A DNA stretch of 64,000 bases. Source: Hypericum androsaemum (Eukaryota > Streptophyta > Magnoliopsida > Malpighiales > Hypericaceae). The stretch lies in the NCBI GenBank assembly GCA_963995505.1, contig OZ023189.1, forward strand, positions 3,857,155 through 3,921,154, written 5' to 3'. The notes below the pieces were generated by a model. It ran no database searches and had not been told where the DNA came from. It saw nothing but the letters and a program-made list of their open reading frames with translations. Of the stretch, positions 9,723 through 21,000 are shown one piece after another. Position 1 is the first letter of the stretch. The number at the start of each line of letters is the position of its first letter. A program made the position numbers and the translations under genes.

Positions 9723-12700
9723 ATGAGCTTGCTTGGGGTGAAGAAGGGGAAGGGTAAGGAGGTCTCTAAGGACAGAGGGTTAGTGGACATTGTGCTCTCT
9801 TGGTCCTTCCAGGATGTTCTCAACAAAGATCTTTACAAAGACCAGGTAATTAACAAGTGTCATGTTTCATGTTAGATGCCAGCATTTGCTATATATATAT
9901 ATATATATAAAAGCTTCAATTTCCATGAATTGGGAGGAAGGTTGACTCCTCCTCTTCACACGTGTTTGAGCTAATCTTTGTTTAGGTTGCAATTGCATCA
10001 ACTTGTTTGTTCTTCTGTTGATATTTTTGGCAGAGCATACAAACAAACAAAAATAATACGTTCTTGGAAGTATGGCCAAAATGTTCAATCTACACTTGTA
10101 CTTATGCTATGTTAAACACATGGGTATTATGTCTTAGTTAGTAGAAGTTTAGATGTATCAGTAAATGAAGTGTCGATAACGGATAGCAAATTCGATTGCG
10201 CAAATTCTTGTTAATGTAATAAAATTATATCTACTGCAGCTGGACAATCGTCTGGTTATTGTGAAGGGTCAAAACGATCCATCTATGCTTTCGTTTATGC
10301 TATGTAATAGTATGGCCGAGTAGTTAACAATTTTCCCTTTCGTTTATCCATCTACTAGTAAATACGAACGCGTGATGCGAGTGTTGTTCTGTTTCAAGAT
10401 CTGCAAAACATAGCGATCAATGATTTTCTTTTTTAAGCTGTACAAAAATAAAAAAAACAGGGTCCGGGGTCCCGGCAGTCAGGGTCCGTGGTCGGGGGAC
10501 GGGATCGGGGGTCTGGCGATCCAGTGTTCTGGGGGTTCGGGGTTGGGGTCCGGCGGTCCCGGGGTCCAGTGGTCCTGGGGTCCGTGGTCGGGGGTTCGAC
10601 GGTCAGTTGGTCCGGGGGTCCATGGTTTAGGAGTTCGGGGTTGGACATCCGGCGGTTCGGGGGTCCGAATCCGGGGGTACATTGATTAGGGGTCTTAGGT
10701 AGACCTGGCCATGAATTGAATCCGATTCGTGATTCGATTCGTAAAAAATTCGATTCGACAATAATTCGATTCGTCAAAAAATTCGATTCGAATTCGTCAT
10801 GATAAGAATTGAATACGGTTCAAGTTTTTTGTAATTCGTCAAACCGGCGAATTCAATTCGAATTCGTAATTCGAATTCGATTCGTATCGAATTCGAATTC
10901 AAAAAGTGGGGGCGGGAATTTAAAAAAAAAGGGGGGAGGGAATTTAAAAAAGGGGGGAATTTAAAAAAAGGGGGGGTGGGGGCGGGAATTAAAAGGGAGG
11001 GGGGAAGTGGAAATTTAAATTTTAGGGGTAAATTACCGTTTTTTTCTTACCATTTTTTTTGTTACCGTTTTAATCCCTATGTTACCATTTTTTTTACTGT
11101 TGGTACTTTTTAAATTTTTTTTTATAAATTCAGAATTTCTTCCCAACTCTATAAATACCACCTCTTATTCTTCAAATTTTACACATTCCAATCTCAATTC
11201 TCTACTTCTCTTATTGAAAATTTGAGCTATATAAATTCTCCCTCAAGTTTACTAATTTGAGCTACTTCTCTTATTGTGATATATGGAGTGATCATTGGCA
11301 AACACATTCATATTTTGGTATTACATGTCATTGGATTGATAATGAATGGAATATACAAAAAAGAATAATTGCATATAGAGTTTTTGATGATAGTCATAGT
11401 GGGAATAATTGTTATAAAATATTGCATATTATTTTACAAGAATATAATCTAGTTCAAAAAATATTTTCAATTTCTCTAGATAATGCAAGTTCTAATAATG
11501 TTATGGTTAAAGATTTAGAAATTTTTTGTACACGATTCGGAAGAAATTTTTTTCATATTAGATGTGCATGTCATATATTTAATCTTTGTACCCAAGATAG
11601 AATTAAAGCTTTAGACTCTACATTAGGACCAATTAAACAAGCACTTAATTTATTATGGGCTCGCCCAAAATTGCTAAAAGATTGGAAATTTTTTTGCAAA
11701 TTAAACAACATGAAACCAAAACGTTTTCCACAAGATGTTCAACATCGTTGGAATTAATTCGAATTCGAATTCGATTATAATTCGAAAATTCATAATTCGT
11801 ATTCGATTCGTCTTGTGAAGAATTGAATACGGTTTAATGTTTTGATGAATTCGAATTCGAATAAATTCGATTCGAATTCGTCCAAGTTCGAACCGTGGTC
11901 AGGTCTAGTCTTAGGTTTGGGATTTGGGTTTTGAGGTTTGGAATTAGGTTTAAAGTTTTAATGTTTAGGGATAGTTTTGACATTTCTAAGTGTGACACCA
12001 AACCACCTAAAACAGTGTTTTCTTTATTAGAGTAAGATGCATCTAGGAGATTTTTAAAGTTTTATGTATACTTTGATTCCCTTCCGGTTGCCTTTTATAT
12101 GGGAGGGTCATGGCTTTTTATTTTCTTCAGTAATATGGTTTAGTTTAGCAGTTAACAGAGTTATTCTACATTTTCATCACCTGCAATCTATAATGTACTT
12201 GCCCTCATCTGAAACTGAGACTTCTTGCTCCATTAACAGGTACATCAGATACCAGAGACATTCACGTCAGATGCCCACTACCGAAACTCTTTCTTTCCAG
12301 CGCTCGAGGAGGAAACACGTGCTGATTTGGCATCAAGTATGGATACTTTGTCTAGTACACCATTCTCTCAAGTAATTTATGTAGAGGAGCACAAAGCTTT
12401 TAACCCTACAGATAATTTGCTTTACAACATTACACTGAAGCAAACTAGTGAAATGCATAGCAAAGGAGAACTTTATGAACCTGAGTATGGAGACATTATC
12501 GCTCTGACGGATGTTAAACCAAAGTTTATTGATGATTTGAACCGTCCAATGCGACCTTATGTTATTGGCCTTGTGGAGGAAATTAAAATGGATGAAGTCG
12601 TTAAAGGCTACGAACTAAAAATCCTATCGTCAAAGATAATTGAAGTTGGTCTATATCCGGGGAAGAAAAGTGCGACACTTATGTACAGAGAAAAGCAGGT

Positions 12701-15700
12701 AGACACGCTTTTTGCTGTGCGCTTGACAAATCTCACTACAAATATTCGGATATGGAATGCATTGGCTCCTAAACCTGGTGGGATTGGAATGGACATTATA
12801 AACAAGGTGATACAAAATGACCCCACTGTAAGTACTTCATTCCCTTTTTGTTTTTACCCGTATAATCTTTGGTATTGCTCCTCCGAGTTCACTTACTCGT
12901 CGTCTTTGATACTCATAGGATACTGATGATTGTGCTATGTGTTCTTCTGGAGCGGCTGCCGAAAGTCCCTCTTCTCTGTCAATGGACATTGCCTCTTTTC
13001 ATCTGAATAAGTCACAAGAATCTGCAGTTATGAGCTGTATTGCAAAAAGCTGCTGCTCTCATCAAACTTCTGTCAAAATGATTTGGGGTCCACCAGGAAC
13101 TGGGAAGACAAAGACTGTAGCTTGTTTGTTGTACTCATTGTTAAAAATGAAGTACAAAACACTGACATGTGCTCCCACTAACATTGCAGTGGTTGAAGTT
13201 GCCGCTCGAGTCTTGAAAATCGTTTCTTATTCTTTTGAACATGAATCGTGCGGGATTGGAGATATACTTCTGTTTGGAAATCCAAAGCGGATGAAAGTTA
13301 ATGAAGAAAGTGACCTTCTTGATATCTTCCTTCAGCATCGTGTGGACATGCTTAAAAATTGTTTGGTTGCAGCTACTGGTTGGAATGCAAGTCTGGCCTC
13401 CATGATATGCTTGCTTGAGGACCCTGAAAAGCTGTACGATGTATATTTGATGGAAAACACTTTTGAAAGTGATGAAAGTGATAGAGAAGAGGGCCATAAC
13501 AATGGCAATGGAAAGAACGTGGTCGATAAGTGCACAAGCCGGAACACGAAGAATATCTGGAAGGAAAAAACAACAAACAAGGATAAACAGAAGACCAAAA
13601 GTGCTCCAGAGCACAAAAAACATCCGCGAGGGAAAAACAGAGATAGTCCTTCTAACCGCAACAAAGGACCAGAAGCAGAGGACAAGAAAGAAGGTAGACA
13701 ATGGACATTTGAGGAGTTCTTTAAGAAGCGTTTCAAGTCCATTGGAGATCAGTTGAAGTCTTGCATCGTACAGTTTTGTACACATTTGCCAACTTCGTTT
13801 CTTTCTTTGAGAGCAGCAGAGAAAATGACTGAAACTCATAATTTGCTGAATTCTTATTGGATGCTGTTGAGCAGCATCAATGAGGGTGAAGGGTTCGGCC
13901 GCGTCCTTAAGGGAGTAAGAAGCAGAGCACATAAATCTTCAATGCTGCATGAAGCAAACCTGAAGTGTCTTCAGTCACTAAGATTGCTTCCTCAAAAAAT
14001 TCAGATTGGATCAAATGATGAAAACTCGATCAGAATGTTTTGCTTGGCAAATGCTTGTCTGCTTTTCTGTACTGCATCAGGCTCTGCAAAACTGCAAATG
14101 GTTAATATGAAGCAGCAAGTGCAAATGTTAGTCATTGATGAAGCTGCTCAGCTTAAAGAATGTGAATCCTTGATCCCTCTGCAGCTATCTGGTCTTCGTC
14201 ATGCCATTCTTTTTGGGGACGAAAGACAACTATCAGCGATGGTGACCAGTGAGGTTTGAGCTTGTAACTCCACACTGTTCCTTTTTTTTTCTTTACAAGC
14301 ATTTCCTTATGAAATTCTCATTAGATTTCAAAGGAGGCTCAATTTGGTCGGAGTTTGTTCGAAAGGTTCGAGAAGTTAGGCTGGAAGAAGCACTTGCTTA
14401 ATATACAATACAGAATGCATCCATCAATAAGCCTGTTCCCTAACAGGGAGTTCTACAACAATCAAATTTTGGATGCTCCAAACGTCAAAGAAGCAAGTTA
14501 CCATAGACGGTTTCTTAAAGAAAATATGTTTGGATCTTACTCATTTATAAACATTGGTCATGGACAAGAGGAACTTCATTGGAAGAGTAGGAGAAACATG
14601 GTTGAGGTTGCTGTTATCGATGACATTGTTGAAAGACTTCGTGAAGGTACAACATTATTTCTTTGTATGCTTTTGCATTTAAAGCTTAGGTGATATGGAA
14701 CATTCTTTTGTTTTCCTTGCAGAAATCATTGGCTCCGAAAAGAAGCTAAGGATAGGTGTCATATCACCTTACAAGGCTCAGGTCAAGGCAATTGAAGAGA
14801 GAATTGGAAAATATAGTGCAGATTTCGGTGGTGATTTCTCAGTGAATGTTCGTTCTGTGGATGGTTTCCAAGGTGGTGAGGAGGATGTCATAATTATTTC
14901 AACTGTTAGATGTAACAGGGCTGGAAATGTGGGCTTTCTTTCGAATGAACAAAGGACAAATGTAGCACTAACACGTGCAAGGTAATATCACCTCAAGAAT
15001 TCTTTTCTATCTGTTATCGACGATAAGTTGCTCAATGTACTAATACGCCTTTTTTTCAGACATTGTCTGTGGATACTCGGGAATGAACCCACTTTAGCTA
15101 GAAGCCGATCCATTTGGAAGAAGTTGGTTGATGATGCCAAGGGACGGAGATGCTACTTTAATGCTGAAGATGACAAGAGATTATCCTGTGCCATTACAGT
15201 TTCATTGTTCGAGCTTGGCCTACTCAATTCCGATTCAATATTGTTCAGAGATGCAAGATGGAAGGTATGACTAGTGCCAGCATTTTCTTGCTTTTTGGAG
15301 ATTAAGATACTACTCTTTGGATAATGCAATGATACAATTTTTGTGCCAACAGCATTTGTGATGTTGGTACTGCATTTTTCTTCCAGTTTTGACTGACAAA
15401 TAGAAAAAAGCTCAAATAAAATTCGCTGCATTTTAACTGCAGATCATATTGTGTGATGATTTCCTCAAATCTCTTAAGAAAGTAAGGTACCTTGGTAATC
15501 ACAAAGGCGCTATTTACGTGTTGCAAAAGCTTGCTGATGGTTGGCGCCCATCTCGCACAAAAGGATGCTCACCTTCTATTGCTGGAACTTCGGCCATGTT
15601 GTTAGAGCACTGCAGAATCAACGATCATCTAATGTTGATTTGGTCTGTGGATATCCTCGGAGAAGATCGGCATCAGACTCAAGTTATGAGGATGTGGAAC

Positions 15701-16189
15701 ATCTTGCCTCCGAAAGATATGGAAGGGCTTGCTAAGAATCTTGAAACAATTTTCAGCGAGTATTCAACTGAGAAGATGCAGTTTTGCCTTTATAAATGCA
15801 TGGAGAGGTAAGTCATAATACTAATTTGATATAAGACTTGGTTTGCTGTTTTCGTCTTCGTCTTCGTCAATGAAACAGAAGAAAAAAAAGAGAAACTTTT
15901 CTTCTGAGTGCCACACTGTATCTCCTTGGACTTCTGCTGTAAGTTTAGTGAAGAAGCTTCGTTGGTATTATGCATTCTACTACATAATTGCTGTACAAGG
16001 TTTTTTTTCATCTTCAATCGCTTCAGGAACCTGGTGGTTCCAATGCAATGGCCAGAAACCCGACAAGCTACAGGTAGGCGAGGAGGCGTACATGGTGAAT
16101 CTGATTCCTCAAGATTGTCAAGACAGTTGGCTGCCTTCAGCCTAAATGGCAATAACCATGCTGCTACAAATGCAACCACCCATAAGTAA
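9723..16189 (+). CDS. helicase gene 1: SF1B UPF1/SEN1-like helicase
   Basis: Exons: 9723-9845, 12240-12827, 12919-14253, 14325-14646, 14723-14981, 15060-15264, 15443-15807, 16027-16189, all with GT-AG introns; about 1119 residues. Exon 1 (41 aa, [14 protein letters not shown]...) opens with a basic run, then [16 protein letters not shown], typical of plant SEN1-like helicases. Helicase motifs: GPPGTGKT (about 294-301), [13 protein letters not shown] (Ia), DEAA (644-647), GDERQ (about 670), QYRMHP (about 710), [11 protein letters not shown] (834-844), VALTRAR (870-876). A Lys-rich linker (about 430-480) separates motif Ia from the rest of domain 1. All catalytic motifs look intact, so ATP-driven nucleic-acid unwinding is expected, probably nuclear. 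The family includes Sen1/senataxin (transcription termination) and UPF1; the role of this plant branch is unclear. Intron 1 holds an hAT element. The C-terminus differs from gene 2: the exon 8 end lacks CG and reads into TAA. Splicing at 16186 to 16312 would give a different short tail. Confidence 0.85.
10458..10699. repeat. G-rich minisatellite (GGGGTCC core) in intron 1
   Basis: Imperfect GGGGTCCGGGGTC/GGTCGGGGG units run up to the hAT insertion point and leave frames open on both strands. Related TTTGGGATTTGGG sequence continues after the hAT element at 11916, so the hAT split the array. Confidence 0.85.
10692..10699. repeat. hAT target-site duplication, left
   Basis: GTCTTAGG directly precedes TAGACCTGG and is repeated exactly at 11908-11915. 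Confidence 0.9.
10700..11907 (+). mobile_element. hAT transposon, internally deleted
   Basis: The 1208-bp element starts TAGACCTGGCCATG and ends as the inverted TAGACCTGACCACG, so the terminal inverted repeat is about 14 bp with mismatches. A perfect 8-bp duplication (GTCTTAGG) flanks it, which is the hAT hallmark. Subterminal regions (10710-10900 and 11757-11890) are packed with GATTCGAATTC-type motifs, as expected for transposase-binding subterminal repeats. Only part of a transposase remains. It lies in intron 1 of gene 1, where splicing should remove it. Confidence 0.92.
11257..11757 (+). pseudogene. hAT transposase fragment (RICESLEEPER-like)
   Basis: The 166-residue frame contains [13 protein letters not shown] and the cysteine/histidine stretch [10 protein letters not shown]. 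Both are typical of the RNase H-like core of plant hAT transposases. The N-terminal BED zinc finger and the C-terminal dimerisation region are missing, so it cannot be active. The frame is open to the subterminal repeat. Confidence 0.85.
11908..11915. repeat. hAT target-site duplication, right
   Basis: GTCTTAGG directly follows the terminal CAGGTCTA of the hAT element and matches 10692-10699. Confidence 0.9.
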
Positions 16190-16429
16190 GTTGGCTTTCG
16201 ATCCTACTCTATGTAGTTCAACTGTACATGTCTGTCTGTCTCATTACATTGGTTGGAGAATCTGTGGCACCACCTTATTGTCCTTCATAATATTTCAGCT
16301 CTACTGTGATCAGAACAAGATGGCAACCCAAATGGAAGAATTGTTCCGAGCCAGACCTTATCGGATAACAGTCATATTATCTCTTGAAGTGCAGATTCTA
16401 CTCAATAAGTATTCTTCATAGAATCGTTA

Positions 16430-17060
16430 TAACTAAAGTTTTGTTATCGATAACCTTACTCACGATTTCATCAAAGTAAAGTTAGTTTTCACATACTAGA
16501 TACCACCAGAGGCTGAGAGTGTTATGTAAATACCCTTTGGTTTTTGGCCAAGCTTCCCGGATTTTTCCAATCCCAGGAAAAAAAGACTTCAACTTCTTTT
16601 ATTAACAAGGAGAAACCAATAATTGAAAAAGGGGAAGGACACGTGCCCAAGGAGAAAACATTAATTGCACAAGGGAAAGGGCATGTGACCAAGCCCAAAA
16701 AGCATAACCATTGTTATCCTTTTTTTAAAAAAAATTCTCACTCGGTCCCCTTTCGTTGCTCTCAATCGAGAAGTTACACCCGTCTGTAACTTCTTTGATA
16801 CATTGGACAATTTCTACTTAATAATCTCTAGATTATTGAAAGTAGATAAATCATGGTGTATCACAATTTTACGAGTAGAATCTAACATCTCTCACTCACA
16901 CATGCTTGACCATAATCAATTATCTTTCTTATTTTGTGTTTTGGTATATACTGTACGACCACCATATATCGAATGCACGTTAGCTAAATCCAAGAGCAGA
17001 TAACGACCACATTTTTTTTCTATTCAGGAGGCGATCTGCGCTCTTAATGATGAAGTATAT
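16430..17060. other. intergenic between gene 1 and gene 2
   Basis: No gene is recognised. A phrase CACGTGCCCAAGGAGAAAAC...CAAGGGAAAGG is imperfectly repeated around 16645-16690. One CACGTG G-box is present. Confidence 0.5.
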
Positions 17061-18051
17061 TTTAATGATGAATGAATATTCAGTGAAACAAACTCTTTTA
17101 TTATTAGTGCTGTGAAAATGACATTAGGACCTCATATATATGGACAAAACAAAAGTGAAATAAAAAATAGACCAAGTGGTAGTTTTGATACATATAGTGT
17201 CGACTAATCTACAATTTAGATTTGAATTGGATAAAACTTTTGAAAACTACCCAACATATTTAAGCAACTGTTGGTACCAAAAGCGTGTCATTTGCCAAAA
17301 GAAGAAAGAGGGAATGATGAACTGTAATTTGCCTCCTCAAAACGTTTAACAAAAAAGCAAAGGCATTATCGCCTTCGTGACGAAGAAACTAAGGTCATTA
17401 AAGGCCTGTAAAGTAAATTGTTTTATATCCCCCGAAAAAGAGAAAAAAATAAGTTGTTTTTGGAGGGTACAATGCTAATTAATTACTAAATAGACTTGGA
17501 GTCGATGCCTTTTCGTCTTCTTCCCTAACTCAAAGATTGTGGTGTCGATTGAAGTTGAGTTTACAGATGGATATTTGACTATATAATTAATGAAACAACG
17601 GTGCAAATGTCAAAATAACGGCCATTGGGTGGCGTTTGAAAAAAAAAATGGACATAGGAACTAGAGAGTTCAATTTCTCAAAATTTAGGAACTAAAGAAC
17701 TATGTAGTGGACCTCTTAGTCCAATATATCTAACTTTAGGGACCTATGAGATTTAAAAAAAAAAAAAGGCATTGTCGCCTCGTGACGAAGTCACTAGGGT
17801 CCGTCCATAAAGTAAGTAAGTACGATGTTTTATATTCCCACAAAAGAGAGAGAAAATAAGTTGTTTTTGAAGAGTACAATACTAATTAATTACTAAATAG
17901 ACTTGGAGTCAATGCCTTTGGGTCTTCTTCCCATTTGATTATCCAAATTTTGCTTCAAAGTAAAGGGAAGGAGCCGGGAAAGCCAAGAGATTTTGGTTTT
18001 CATTTTTAATCTCACTCTTTTCCTTGTGTGACAAGCAACAGTGATCAAGAG
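17061..18051 (+). promoter_or_regulatory. upstream region of helicase gene 2 with duplicated block
   Basis: The sequence is conserved upstream of genes 1 and 6. A block of about 165 bp, from AAGGCATTATCGCC through TTTTCGTCTTC, occurs at about 17360-17523 and again at about 17766-17930. A MITE-like segment lies between the copies. A regulatory role is inferred only from repeated conservation next to the start codon. Confidence 0.5.
17360..17930 (+). repeat. direct duplication within helicase upstream region
   Basis: Copy one (17360-17523) and copy two (17766-17930) share GGCATT..CGCC..CGTGACGAAG, AAGTTGTTTTTG and TAATTAATTACTAAATAGAC. Genes 1 and 6 keep the same arrangement, so the duplication predates the gene duplications. 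Confidence 0.75.
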
Positions 18052-21000
18052 ATGAGCTTGTTTGGGGTGAAGAAGGGGAAGGGTAAGGAGGTCTCTAAGG
18101 ACAGAGGGTTAGTGGACATTGTGCTTTCTTGGTCCTTCAAGGATGTTCTCAACAAGCATCTTTACAAAGACCAGGTAATTAACATGTGTCATGTTTCATG
18201 TTAGATGCATGCATCCATATGTGTTTGAGCTAATCTTTGTTTAGGTTGCAATTGCATCAACTTGTTTGTTCTTCTTTTGATATTTTTGGCAGATCAGACA
18301 AATTAAACAAAAAAAAAATGTTCTTAGAAGTATGGCCAAAATGTTCAATCTACACTTGTACTTATGCTATGTTAAACACATGGGTATTATGTCTTAAGTC
18401 AGTAGAAGTTTAGATATATCAGTAAATGAAGTGTCGATAACGGATAGCAGATTCGATTGCGCAAATATCTTGTTAATGTAATAACATCCTATCTACTGTA
18501 GCTGGACAATCGTCTGGTTATCGTGATGGGTCAAAACGATCCATCTATGCTTTCGTTTATGCTATGTAAAAGTATGGCCGAGTAGTTAACAATTATCATT
18601 TCCTTTTTACAGGTGCAGCAAATACCAGATACATTCATGTCAGCGACACATTACCTAAAGTCGTTCGTTCCCTCGCTGATTGAGGAAACACACGCGGATT
18701 TGGCCTCAAGTGTAGAAGCTCTATCTCAAGCACCTTTATCTCAAGTAATGGACGTAAAGCAACATGGATGTTCTGAGCCTCCAAAGGATTTTTTTTATGA
18801 AATCACACTAAAGCACATTCAGAGGAATGGACAAGTTTATGAACCGTGTTTCGGTGATCTCATAGCGCTGACGGATGTTAAACCAAGGTTCATTGACGAT
18901 TTAAACCGACCTAAACAGCCTTATATTATTGCCTTTGTGGAAGAGGTAAGTGGAGGAGGAAATACATTGAGAATATTATCATCAAAGCCAATTGTCATTG
19001 ACGGGGATCCGACAAAGAAAAGTAGGAGCCACGGTGCTGCAGAATCTATACCAAGTAACGTGGAGGCAGCAACACTTTTTGCTGTGTACTTGACAGGTCT
19101 CGTGCCAAATATCCGAATATGGAACGCATTGGCATCTGAATTTGGAGGGAAGAAAATGGACATTATAGAGAAGGTGGCGCGTTACAATTCCGCTGTATGT
19201 GCCTTGACCCTTTTTTATTCTTTTACAGAGAAGCTGCTCTTCGATTCTTCATTGAAATGATTTGGTTTTCGCTTTCGATACTCGCAGGATGACGATGATT
19301 GTTATACTTGTTCTTCCAGAGGGAATGACTGGATACCCTCTTCTTTGTTAAGGGACATTTCCCTTTTTAATCTAAACGAATCACAGAGAGCTGCAGTTAT
19401 GTGCTGCATTGCTAAAAGTGTTTGCTTTCATCAAAGTTCTGTGAAGTTGATCTGGGGTCCCCCGGGCACCGGGAAAACAAAGACTGTGGCTTGTATGCTG
19501 TACTCATTGCTTAAAATGAAATGCAGGACTCTTACATGTGCTCCTACAAATATTGCAGTGGTGGAAGTTGCAGCACGAGTCTTGAAATCGGTTGCTGATT
19601 CTCTTGAGCATGAATGTTATGGGATTGGAGATATTGTCTTGTTTGGGAATCAGGTGAGGATGAAGATTGATGACGACGCTGGAATTCTTGATATCTTCCT
19701 TGACCATCGCGTTGGTATTCTCACGGATTGTCTGGCCCCAAAATCTGGTTGGAACAGTGTCCTGGAATCCATGAAATGTCTACTTAATGATATTGAAAGG
19801 GATTACCAGTTGTACTTGAGCAGAAACGCAGATGGTACTGATGAGAAGTATGTAAATAATGTGGAGGATAACTCGACAAATGAGAACACATTGACAATTC
19901 GGAGTGAAACTACTCCGCAGGTTTCAAAAGGAAAGAAACGGTCTTCAAAAATTAAAAAGAATTATGAGCACCGTAAATCAGAAGCAGGAATAGAGGTCAA
20001 GAATGATACTTGGACATTTGAAGAATTCATTAAGAAAAGATTGGAGTCCATTGGAGACAGATTCAAGTTCTGCATAATAAATCTGTGTAAACATCTGCCA
20101 ACTTCTTTTCTTTCTCCAAGTGCAGCAAGGGATATGATCAAAGGGCTTGATCTGCTAAAATCTTTCGAGACTTTGCTGTTGACTAGAAACGTTGCAAATG
20201 AAGGGTTGCTCATTAATCTGGATGGTACAGGAAGCGGAGCTGATAAATCTTTGAAGCTGCAGGATGCAAGGACAGAGCTTCTCCATGTGTTAACATTGCT
20301 ACCTCAACTCTCAATCAAATCCATATGCAAGGACAAAAGCTCGTTAACGATGTTTTGCTTGTCAAATGCTTGCTTGCTTTTTTGTACTGCATCTGGTGCC
20401 GCAAAGTTGCTAGCTAATGGGATGGTGCCAGTGCAGATGCTAGTCATCGACGAGGCTGCTCAACTTAAAGAGTGTGAATCTGCAATACCTTTGTGTATCC
20501 CTGGTCTTCGCCATGCCTTTCTTGCAGGAGACGAGAGGCAACTGGCAGCAATGGTTACTAGCCAGGTTCTATTTTTAACTAAAAACTCATGTGTTATATT
20601 GTACATACATTATCTGCCTGGTGATGTTGAACTTTGAAATTCTATTAGATATCAAGTAAGGCTCGTTTTGGAAGAAGTTTGTTCGAGAGGTTGGTGAACT
20701 TGGGCTCGAAGAAGCTTTTGCTTAACATCCAATACAGAATGCATCCATCGATTAGCTTATTCTCAAACACGCAGTTCTACAATGGACAAATTATGGATGC
20801 TCCGAATGTAAAAGTTACCAGTTACCAAAGGAAATTTCTTAAAGGAAATATGTTTGGATCTTACTCCTTCATAAACATTGCACAAGGTTTCGAGGACCGG
20901 GATAGGAAGAGTGCGAGAAACATGGTTGAGGTTGCTGTCATAGATGACATTGTTGCAAGACTTTATCAAGGTACGATACAATATTTTAGAGATGTGACTC

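Noticed and set aside
10420..10777. Gly/Pro-rich frames over the GGGGTCC repeats in intron 1 of gene 1
   Set aside because: They are low-complexity translations of a G-rich minisatellite within an intron.
12064..12375. Separate small gene overlapping exon 2 of gene 1
   Set aside because: It is an alternate frame running from the intron into exon 2; the exon 2 frame matches the other five helicase loci.
13141..13932. Long minus-strand frames across helicase exon 3 (also at 39947-40354, 29880-30287 and 45761-46168)
   Set aside because: They are antisense shadows of the conserved exon and carry no domain.
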